From contig JAILOW010000050.1 of the NCBI GenBank assembly GCA_024690635.1, positions 1 through 5,009 of the forward strand: 5,009 bases of DNA. The letters are read 5' to 3'. Position numbers and translations under genes: made by a program. The stretch comes from Butyrivibrio sp. (lineage in GTDB: Bacteria; Bacillota_A; Clostridia; Lachnospirales; Lachnospiraceae). Under the pieces are notes generated by a model. It was not told the origin of the DNA. It made no database searches and saw only the letters and a list, made by a program, of their open reading frames with translations. Positions 1-4,718 of the stretch are shown here, one piece after another (the first letter of the stretch is position 1; the number at the start of each line of letters is the position of its first letter).

Positions 1-414
1 AAAATATCCGATAAAAATGTCCTTCTTTATCTTTACAGACCGGATAAGCTAAAGGCCGATCTTTCCTGCAAAGAAGCCCGTGAGATGCTCCTTGCAAAGG
101 GCTATAGTTGCGAGTCTGTAGAGAGCGACATTGTCCATCTCATTAACCAGATCAGCAATCAAAACTCTTTCCCTCACGAAATAGGTCTTTTCCTGGGTTA
201 TCCTCCTGTTGATGTCAGAGGCTTCATGGAGGATACCAGAAAAGGCGTTAAATGCGTTGGATACTGGAAGGTTTACGGGGATAAGGAGAAGGCGGAAAAG
301 ACCTTTTCCAGTTATAAGAAGTGTACTGAAGTATATAAAAAGTGCCTGTCCGGAGGCAGACACTTATCACAGATGATCGTTAATACTACAAGAAACAGAT
401 GCGTCGCATCTTAA
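1..414 (+). CDS. DUF3793 family protein, C-terminal part (5' end outside window)
   Basis: The reading frame is open from base 1 to the TAA at 412-414 and gives 137 residues with no start in view, so this is the C-terminal part of a larger protein; the ATG at 85 lies inside conserved sequence and is not the start. The segment FPHEIGLFLGYPPVDVRGF, followed by a GYWKVYGD stretch and a Tyr/Lys/Cys-rich tail (SSYKKCTEVYKKC), is the signature I associate with DUF3793, a Firmicute family of about 200 residues with no established biochemical role. There is no membrane segment or signal peptide in the visible part. The gene is followed after 12 nt by the Fur-like gene on the same strand, so the two are probably co-transcribed, which suggests a link to metal or redox physiology by association only. 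The family call is fairly sure; the function is unknown. Confidence 0.8.
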   Translation, partial: KISDKNVLLYLYRPDKLKADLSCKEAREMLLAKGYSCESVESDIVHLINQISNQNSFPHEIGLFLGYPPVDVRGFMEDTRKGVKCVGYWKVYGDKEKAEKTFSSYKKCTEVYKKCLSGGRHLSQMIVNTTRNRCVAS

Positions 415-426
415 GGAAAGGCTGAC

Positions 427-669
427 ATGAGTAACGAATACGTCATTTCCCTTTTGAAAGAAAAGGGCTTTAGGATCACAAAACAAAGAAAACTTATAAT
501 AGATATTATTCTCAGTAGCGACGGTGCATCCTGCAAAGAGATCTACCACAAGGTAATCGCAAAAGACAATACCGTTGGAACCGCTACTGTTTATCGAATG
601 ATCAGGCTTCTTGAGGATGTCGGCATATTAAAACACGTCGACATGATCACCCTGACCGGCAAATACTAA
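427..669 (+). CDS. Short Fur-family protein, winged-helix DNA-binding domain only
   Basis: An 80-residue protein starting at an ATG preceded by an AAGGAAAGG ribosome binding site (413-421). Residues 14-28 (GFRITKQRKLIIDII) match the start of Fur-type DNA-binding domains, and residues 51-68 (GTATVYRMIRLLEDVGIL) match the recognition helix and following helix of Fur/PerR/Zur proteins. The protein stops at the point where a normal Fur (about 130-150 residues) would enter its dimerisation and metal-binding domain, so no His/Cys metal site is visible; Cys36 is the only cysteine. The other two forward frames after residue 70 show no lost Fur C-terminus, so a simple recent frameshift is not supported. 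It may be a naturally short DNA-binding or competitor form, or a decayed gene kept open. It follows the DUF3793 gene by 12 nt, and its last 4 bases overlap the convergent araC gene. Confidence 0.78.
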   Translation: MSNEYVISLLKEKGFRITKQRKLIIDIILSSDGASCKEIYHKVIAKDNTVGTATVYRMIRLLEDVGILKHVDMITLTGKY

Positions 670-676
670 CTTGCCG
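657..676 (+). terminator. Weak stem-loop at the fur-like/araC convergent junction
   Basis: CGGCAA (657-662) pairs with TTGCCG (671-676) around an 8-nt loop that contains both stop codons. On the + strand it is followed by AAAAA and then a pyrimidine-rich run (TTTCTTCTCTT), not a clean U tract; on the minus strand no T run follows. It is the only hairpin seen at the junction and could be a poor terminator for the + strand genes, or chance. Confidence 0.2.
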
Positions 677-1610
677 AAAAATTTCTTCTCTTATATTCCA
701 GAGGGAGAACTTTGTGATATTTAAAAAAAGCTTTAGAAAATCGGGACTGACTCTGATAGCCCACACGCTCTGCAATTTCGCACAAACTCTCATCGCCCTT
801 TAAGATAAGCTCCGCGGCTTTTCTCATTCTTATCTCTGTAATCATATCGTGGTAGCCTTTGCCAAAGACTGCTCTGCAGTAGTTTTTGAGCGACGATTCG
901 CTGACACCGAAGGCTGCTGCAAGATCTCCTGCCGAGTGTCTTTTTGAAAGGTCACGGGTTATGATCTCCACAGTCTTTTTCGCAATTTCAACCTGTGAAG
1001 GCGTACAGAAAGTTCTTCTTTTATCCACCTCAAAAGTCAGCTCCTTAAGAAGAAGCAGGAGCCTGTAAACATCCACCTCAATGAGCTTTTCATCTGCCCG
1101 GGAGAGGATATCGTCCCTGAAATCCTCCATGCATCTTCTGATGCGCGCATCAGGCACGTTAATGTAGGGAATACTTCTGCCTGTGAATTTATCCGTAAGG
1201 CTCTGAACAAGCTCTTTTCCCAGGTATGGATACACTTCGCCTTCCAAGGTATCCGATGGAAATATCACGAGTTCAATGCCCTCATACTCCGCAGTCGGGT
1301 AAAAGAACGCCTGCCTTCCCTCGGAGGAAGTCCCGTAATCCACTGCCAGCTCGTCCCCCACAACAAAGGTGGTGGCGCCGGCATTCAGCATGATTTCACA
1401 TCTTCCGCGAAAGCAGTAATTTATCTTGATGGGCGTGCCATCAATGCTCTTTAGCGATGGCGACTCAAAGACGCACTGCGGAAGGTATCTGGACCAGATA
1501 TCAACATATCCCACATACAAACAGGGACTTAGCATCATCCAGTTAAGCTTGCCATCCCGGCCGCCGTCTGCGGAAGGAATGGTAAACTCCACGCTCTTAC
1601 ACTTTGCCAT
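666..1610 (-). CDS. AraC-family transcriptional regulator
   Basis: A 314-residue regulator with the usual two-part layout. The C-terminal AraC-type DNA-binding domain is about residues 210-309, with a first helix-turn-helix around 226-246 (SAGDLAAAFGVSESSLKNYC) and a second around 275-297 (CEIAERVGYQSQSRFSKAFF), followed by the typical PLEYKRR end. Residues 1-200 form a poorly conserved N-terminal effector domain (cupin-like region predicted by analogy around 45-120); the ligand cannot be read from sequence. The ATG at 1610 has AAGGTGA (1620-1626) nine bases upstream and overlaps the end of the HMA gene by 14 nt, which implies translational coupling and places araC last in the feo operon. AraC regulators of the PchR/YbtA type respond to siderophores in other bacteria, but no siderophore gene is visible here, so control of the feo operon or of a distant metal regulon is inference. 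Its 3' end overlaps the convergent fur-like gene by 4 bases. Confidence 0.9.
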   Translation of the reverse strand: MAKCKSVEFTIPSADGGRDGKLNWMMLSPCLYVGYVDIWSRYLPQCVFESPSLKSIDGTPIKINYCFRGRCEIMLNAGATTFVVGDELAVDYGTSSEGRQAFFYPTAEYEGIELVIFPSDTLEGEVYPYLGKELVQSLTDKFTGRSIPYINVPDARIRRCMEDFRDDILSRADEKLIEVDVYRLLLLLKELTFEVDKRRTFCTPSQVEIAKKTVEIITRDLSKRHSAGDLAAAFGVSESSLKNYCRAVFGKGYHDMITEIRMRKAAELILKGDESLCEIAERVGYQSQSRFSKAFFKYHKVLPLEYKRRNFSAS

Positions 1611-1968
1611 AGCACTCAGTCACCTTGTAGCCGAGGTCCTCGATCTCTTTTGTGATAACATCGTCCGCTATTTCTTTCTCGAAGCGTACAACTGCCTCTT
1701 TCTTTCTGAGATTAACCTTGGCTGAAGCGCCGTCTAATCTATTGATGGTGCGCTTTACTCTGTTTGAACAATTCTCGCAATGCATTCCGTCTATCTTGAA
1801 TATCGTCGTTTTTATTATGGGGCCTGTAAGCTTTTTGTCAGGCTCTTTTTTGACAGAATCGCCGCCTCCGCAGCATCCGCCTTCTCCTGCCAGGTGCTTG
1901 ATACTTCCCCTGAGAGCCAGGAAGAGTACCACAGCCAAGATTGCTATAACCAGTGCATTTGATAACAT
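1597..1968 (-). CDS. FeoB-associated Cys-rich membrane protein fused to an HMA metal-binding domain
   Basis: A 123-residue protein. Residues 1-20 form one hydrophobic segment (MLSNALVIAILAVVLFLALR), followed by a short basic stretch and GGCCGGG (Cys32, Cys33), like the small FeoB-associated Cys-rich membrane proteins often found after feoB. A charged linker leads to an HMA domain (about 52-118) with the GMHCENC metal motif (61-67; Cys64 and Cys67), which in copper chaperones and P-type ATPases binds soft metals such as Cu(I). The protein is probably held in the membrane by one helix with the HMA domain in the cytoplasm. The ATG at 1968 is chosen because AGGAGG (1976-1981) lies 7 nt upstream; the in-frame GTG at 1998 would place this SD inside the gene. 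It follows the FeoC-like gene by 58 nt and overlaps araC by 14 nt. A role in handing metal to or from FeoB, or in protecting it from copper, is inference. Confidence 0.88.
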   Translation of the reverse strand: MLSNALVIAILAVVLFLALRGSIKHLAGEGGCCGGGDSVKKEPDKKLTGPIIKTTIFKIDGMHCENCSNRVKRTINRLDGASAKVNLRKKEAVVRFEKEIADDVITKEIEDLGYKVTECYGKV

Positions 1969-1975
1969 ATAAATT

Positions 1976-1981
1976 CCTCCT
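1976..1981 (-). promoter_or_regulatory. Shine-Dalgarno site that decides the start of the HMA membrane protein
   Basis: On the minus strand AGGAGG is followed by seven bases (AATTTAT) and ATG at 1968-1966. This near-ideal site selects the 1968 start over the in-frame upstream GTG at 1998, which has no comparable site. Confidence 0.85.
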
Positions 1982-1997
1982 GCGGATTTTGCCCGCA
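1981..1997 (-). other. Small stem-loop abutting the HMA gene ribosome binding site
   Basis: TGCGG and CCGCA arms (5 bp, mostly GC) enclose a 7-nt loop. In the mRNA the hairpin ends exactly at the first base of the AGGAGG site. It could tune access of ribosomes or protect the transcript from decay; with only 5 bp it may also be chance. Confidence 0.35.
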
Positions 1998-2013
1998 CTT
2001 ATCTCATGGCTTT

Positions 2014-2033
2014 TTGTTAGCCGCCTCTAACAA
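2014..2033. repeat. Perfect inverted repeat at the end of the FeoC-like gene, same arms as the feoA operator-like site
   Basis: TTGTTAG (2014-2020) and CTAACAA (2027-2033) are perfect complements separated by CCGCCT. The core GTTAG-N6-CTAAC has the same arms and spacing as the palindrome in front of feoA (4612-4627). The right arm contains the stop codon of the FeoC-like gene. There is no U tract on either strand, so it is not a standard terminator. It may be a second binding site for the same regulator or an RNA hairpin between genes of the operon. Confidence 0.5.
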
Positions 2034-2314
2034 TTATAGCAATCATTCTGGTTTTTGCAAACCTCATACATTTCGCCCATATTCTTAAATCCGCCCTGAG
2101 GCAGGCAGGAGGCGCAACTTCCGCTGCAGCCATCGCTGCAGCTTCCGCAATTTCCGCCGCACCCAAGCGACATATCTACTTTCTTTATTACTCCGATATT
2201 GGTAAGATATTCGATCTGTCTTTTAACATCCTCGACAGAGGTTCCAAGTTCGATGGCAAGAAGTCTTACGGTTCTGGCATTGCCGTCACTTAAGAGTTCC
2301 AAAAGTTCCTTCAT
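2027..2314 (-). CDS. FeoC-like winged-helix protein with cysteine-rich C-terminus
   Basis: A 95-residue protein. Residues 1-47 look like a small winged-helix fold as in FeoC-like regulators (KELLELLSDGNARTVRLLAI, then TSVEDVKRQIEYLTNIGVIKKV). The rest is Cys-rich: Cys52, 56, 59, 63, 67 and 70 form two successive CX3CX2C units, and Cys86, 92 and 95 lie at the C-terminus, nine in all. FeoC of enterobacteria is a small winged-helix protein that binds FeoB and can carry an Fe-S cluster on cysteines in its wing; the same kind of redox or iron sensing is plausible but not proven here. The ATG at 2314 is chosen because it has purine-rich AGGAAAG/AGCAGG upstream and begins 19 nt after the feoB stop; an in-frame TTG at 2353 inside feoB would add 13 residues but has no ribosome binding site. 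It lies between feoB and the HMA gene. Confidence 0.82.
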   Translation of the reverse strand: MKELLELLSDGNARTVRLLAIELGTSVEDVKRQIEYLTNIGVIKKVDMSLGCGGNCGSCSDGCSGSCASCLPQGGFKNMGEMYEVCKNQNDCYNC

Positions 2315-2333
2315 CTGCGCCTGCTTTCCTGAT

Positions 2334-4352
2334 TTACCATATAATGAGTCCAATGTGGTACACGATCATAGCAAGTAAAAGAGCTGTTGCTGTGTAGTAA
2401 AGTGCAATCCTCAGGGTCCACTTTGCAGAAGCCGTCTCCTGGTAGGTTGCTGCCAAAGCCACAACACAAGGCATATTGAAGGTGATGGCAAATATGAATG
2501 CAAGAGCCTCAGGCTTTGATACGTTTGCAAGAAGGATCTGTGAGAGGTTGGAAGCTGCAGGTGCTCCGCTCATGGCTGCATTGAATGCGCCTGAGAGATT
2601 CTCTCCGGTAAAGAGCGCACTGATAACGCCGATGGCACCCTCTTTTCCGACAGAAGAAGCGATGAAGGCAATAAACATCTGCCAGCCAAGTCCGAAGACT
2701 CTGGTAACGGGCTCGATTGCCTGGCCGAATCTTGTAAGGATCGGAACGCTTCCGGGTGTGAAGGAGTAGCTAAGGAGCCAGAATACGCCGCAGACAAGGA
2801 TTACTACGCTGCTTACTCTCTTAAAGGTATCAACGCATCTTCCGAATACGTAACGAAGAAGTGCGCCCCACTTGGGTTTGTGGTAAGGAGGAAGCTCCAT
2901 GATCATTCCATAGCGCTCTGTCTTTTTAACCAGACGTCCGCCAAATACAAGTGAAGTGATATACATGTGGAGGATCATGGTGAGCAGGATCGCTGCAACA
3001 ACCAGTATGGCTCCGGGGCCGAAGAACATTGCTGAGAGCATCGGTACAACCGACCACGCAGCTCCGCAGGGAACAGCCCAGGCAAGCGCAATGGTGAGGA
3101 CCTTTTGTCCCCAGTTATCGATAACTCTGGAGCCTGCTGCTCCGCCCATGGTGCATCCAAAGCTTACAAGGAAAGGCATAACGGATTTTCCCTGAAGTCC
3201 GAGCTTACCCATGGTGTTGTCGAAGACGTAGGAAATACGCGCCATGACGCCGACTTCTTCCAAGAGTCCGAATACAAGAGTTACGCCGAACACAAAGCCC
3301 AGCATCTTGAAAATATATGAAAACGACTGAATGACGACTGTACAAATAGCGACAATAATAACTTCGGGGCATCCTACTGCTGTGAGAAGGGCTGTAACAG
3401 GAGCCTTTAAAGCTGCAACTCCTTCACCCACAAACATCAGCGGAAGAGCCGGAATAAATGATGCAATGAGTCCAAGAAGGACAGTGAGTACAACCGCTGG
3501 CTTACCCCAGGTTTTACTAAGGAATATCTTGTCGAGCTTTGATACTTTAAGCTGATTTTCCTTGGATTTAACTGAGCCTTCCAGCACCTCGTCGATCCAT
3601 CTGAACTTGGCGCTTCCTGTTGCGATGGCGCCCTGTGATCTGCTGCAGATGCTCTCTATCTTCTTCATTGTATCTGCAGGGAGCTTCTCTTTTAGCTGCT
3701 TCATGACCAGCTTGTCATTTTCCAGAGCCTTGATGGCCATCCAGGTTGATGAGAAACCGTGAACAAGCTCATCCGGAATAAGGGCTTTTAGTTCCTCATA
3801 GCCTTCTATTTTTCTGTACTCCTCTTCGATCCTGTCGCTGCTAAGGACAGTCTTTTCCCTGACTGCGCGCTCCATGATCTCGTAGTAAGGCTCATAGTTT
3901 TTGGCATCTGTTGCGGAGAAAAGAAGCACCGGTATGCCAAGCTTTTTCTCTATGGCTTTTGCATCGATCTCTTTTCCCTGGTCCTTGGCAACATCTGCCA
4001 TGTTAAGAACAAGGAAGCTCGGAACCGTGATTCCCGCATAGTCCGCAGCCATGAAAAGACTTCTCTCAAGCTGTGAGCTGTCCGCCAGAATGCAGACTAC
4101 ATCTGCCCTTCCGGAGGCGATGAAATCTCTGGTGATGACTTCCTCGTCGGAATTTGCCGTAAGGGAATAGGAGCCCGGAAGGTCCGCTACTGCGCACTCC
4201 ATTCCTTTATATGTAAAGAAGCCTTCCTTCTTTTCTACGGTTTTGCCCGGCCAGTTTCCCACGTGCTGGCGAAGGCCTGTCAAGGCATTAAAAAGGGTTG
4301 ATTTGCCCGAATTGGGCTGACCTAAAAGAGCAATAGTAGCTGCCTGACTCAT
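2334..4352 (-). CDS. feoB: FeoB-family GTP-dependent divalent metal (ferrous iron) transporter
   Basis: A 672-residue inner-membrane protein of normal FeoB length. The N-terminal G domain has all its motifs: G1 GQPNSGKS (11-18), G2 Thr38 in GKTVE, G3 DLPG (57-60), G4 NMAD (117-120) and G5 SAT (146-148). A helical regulatory region follows to about 270. The membrane part (about 283-672) has two Gate-type halves: one with FGLLEEVGVMARISYVFDN (361-379), LGLQGKS and SFGCTMGG (397-404, Cys400) then PCG (Cys429); the other with SSVGKEG (566-572) and FNMPCVVALAA (Cys629). The transporter couples GTP hydrolysis to Fe2+ uptake in its family. The first gate reads GCTMGG where the canonical family has GCNVPA, so metal preference is uncertain. 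The ATG at 4352 is chosen because of GGAGGTGA (4357-4364) and the ATGA overlap with the feoA stop; an open frame continues upstream to 4472 but is feoA in another frame. Confidence 0.95.
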   Translation of the reverse strand: MSQAATIALLGQPNSGKSTLFNALTGLRQHVGNWPGKTVEKKEGFFTYKGMECAVADLPGSYSLTANSDEEVITRDFIASGRADVVCILADSSQLERSLFMAADYAGITVPSFLVLNMADVAKDQGKEIDAKAIEKKLGIPVLLFSATDAKNYEPYYEIMERAVREKTVLSSDRIEEEYRKIEGYEELKALIPDELVHGFSSTWMAIKALENDKLVMKQLKEKLPADTMKKIESICSRSQGAIATGSAKFRWIDEVLEGSVKSKENQLKVSKLDKIFLSKTWGKPAVVLTVLLGLIASFIPALPLMFVGEGVAALKAPVTALLTAVGCPEVIIVAICTVVIQSFSYIFKMLGFVFGVTLVFGLLEEVGVMARISYVFDNTMGKLGLQGKSVMPFLVSFGCTMGGAAGSRVIDNWGQKVLTIALAWAVPCGAAWSVVPMLSAMFFGPGAILVVAAILLTMILHMYITSLVFGGRLVKKTERYGMIMELPPYHKPKWGALLRYVFGRCVDTFKRVSSVVILVCGVFWLLSYSFTPGSVPILTRFGQAIEPVTRVFGLGWQMFIAFIASSVGKEGAIGVISALFTGENLSGAFNAAMSGAPAASNLSQILLANVSKPEALAFIFAITFNMPCVVALAATYQETASAKWTLRIALYYTATALLLAMIVYHIGLIIW

Positions 4353-4576
4353 GCTGTCACCTCCGATACTTCGATTCCCATGCACTCTTTCCTGTTGAGG
4401 GCGATCATGGTATCTCTTGAAAATACCAGCATGGGCCTGTTCATGTCGTTTCGAAGGACTCTCACACTGCATCCCGGGGTGAGTCCTATGGAGGTGATCC
4501 TGCTGATAAAGCGCTGGTCACCGTTCAGACTTTTTACTACTGCGTCGCTGTTTTGTCTAAGTTCACTCAAACACAT
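4349..4576 (-). CDS. feoA: FeoA, SH3-like partner of FeoB
   Basis: A 75-residue cytoplasmic protein, the usual FeoA size. ITSIGLTPGCSVRVLRND (27-44) followed by MLVFSRDTMIALNRKECMGIEV (49-70) matches the SH3-like beta fold of FeoA, with the conserved GLTPG turn at 31-35 and the final region that normally reads as 'ALR..EA..I.V'. FeoA is needed for or stimulates FeoB-dependent Fe2+ uptake in other bacteria, probably by contacting the FeoB G domain. The ATG at 4576 has a strong AGGAGGAGAA site (4581-4590). The TGA stop shares ATGA with the feoB start, so the two are translationally coupled. It is the first gene of the operon, about 60 nt downstream of the predicted transcription start. The identification is firm. 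Confidence 0.93.
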   Translation of the reverse strand: MCLSELRQNSDAVVKSLNGDQRFISRITSIGLTPGCSVRVLRNDMNRPMLVFSRDTMIALNRKECMGIEVSEVTA

Positions 4577-4611
4577 ACAATTCTCCTCCTGCCAAAGGCA
4601 TATAGCTTTTA

Positions 4612-4627
4612 GTTAGCAATTGCTAAC
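4612..4627. promoter_or_regulatory. Perfect 16-bp palindrome, probable operator of the feo operon
   Basis: GTTAGCAATTGCTAAC is perfectly self-complementary and centred between 4619 and 4620. It begins about 12 bp after the -10 element of the feoA promoter, over the start of the transcript, where a bound repressor would block initiation or clearance. The TTAG/CTAA arms recall sites of DtxR/MntR-type iron or manganese repressors, but the spacing differs from the classic DtxR box, and it does not match the usual Fur box (TGATAAT-N-ATTATCA). The regulator is therefore not identified. Confidence 0.7.
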
Positions 4628-4638
4628 ACTACCACATG

Positions 4639-4667
4639 ATTGTATGTACAGCGATTTGTTTTTTCAA
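4639..4667 (-). promoter_or_regulatory. feoA: Sigma-A-type promoter of feoA
   Basis: On the minus strand TTGAAA (4667-4662) and TACAAT (4644-4639) each match five of six consensus bases and are separated by exactly 17 bp. An overlapping perfect TTGACA (4673-4668) is one step upstream but has only a poor -10 (TGTACA) at 17 bp. Transcription would start near 4632, giving a leader of about 55 nt that contains the palindrome and the feoA ribosome binding site. Confidence 0.7.
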
Positions 4668-4676
4668 TGTCAAAAC

Positions 4677-4700
4677 AGCAATTTTAGCCCTTTTAGCAAT
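4677..4700. repeat. Cluster of operator half-sites upstream of the feoA promoter
   Basis: TTAGCAAT at 4693-4700 repeats exactly the left half of the operator palindrome. AGCAAT (4677-4682) and TTTTAGC (4682-4688, repeated at 4691-4697) are partial copies in the same orientation. They lie just upstream of the -35 element, in the gap after the SRAP gene. They may be auxiliary regulator contacts; chance similarity in AT-rich DNA is possible. Confidence 0.4.
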
Positions 4701-4718
4701 GGATTGGTGAATCAGAGA

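Noticed and set aside
49..549. Minus-strand open frames (104 and 60 codons) opposite the DUF3793 and fur-like genes
   Set aside because: They are shadows of the recognised + strand genes with no similarity to known proteins.
640..790. Frameshifted remainder of the Fur C-terminus downstream of the short Fur-like gene
   Set aside because: The other two forward frames give no Fur-like residues such as the HHH/CxxC metal ligands, and the DNA is conserved araC coding sequence on the other strand.
1652..1972. 106-residue open frame on the + strand across the HMA gene
   Set aside because: It is the antisense shadow of a well-identified gene, has no ribosome binding site and no recognisable domain.
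1969..1998. GTG start at 1998 for the HMA membrane protein
   Set aside because: It would translate through the AGGAGG site that serves the ATG at 1968 and adds a non-conserved decapeptide before the membrane segment.
2008..2022. GGCT/AGCC 4-bp hairpin with T-rich loop
   Set aside because: It is too short to be meaningful and excludes the longer, perfect 7-bp inverted repeat at 2014-2033.
2315..2353. TTG start at 2353 for the FeoC-like protein
   Set aside because: There is no ribosome binding site, it lies inside feoB, and the winged-helix homology begins after the ATG at 2314.
2476..3762. Several + strand open frames of 66-97 codons opposite feoB
   Set aside because: They are antisense to conserved FeoB coding sequence and show no family features or start signals.
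4353..4472. Longer FeoB start at 4472 (adds 40 residues)
   Set aside because: The extra residues are feoA read in another frame, are unlike FeoB, and the ATG at 4352 has a GGAGGTGA site and the classic ATGA overlap.
4612..4627. Palindrome as a classical Fur box
   Set aside because: It shares little with TGATAAT-N-ATTATCA; the GTTAGC/GCTAAC arms and even symmetry are different, so the regulator is left open.
4701..4718. Terminator after the SRAP gene
   Set aside because: I found no GC-rich stem followed by a T run on the minus strand between the SRAP stop and the feo promoter.
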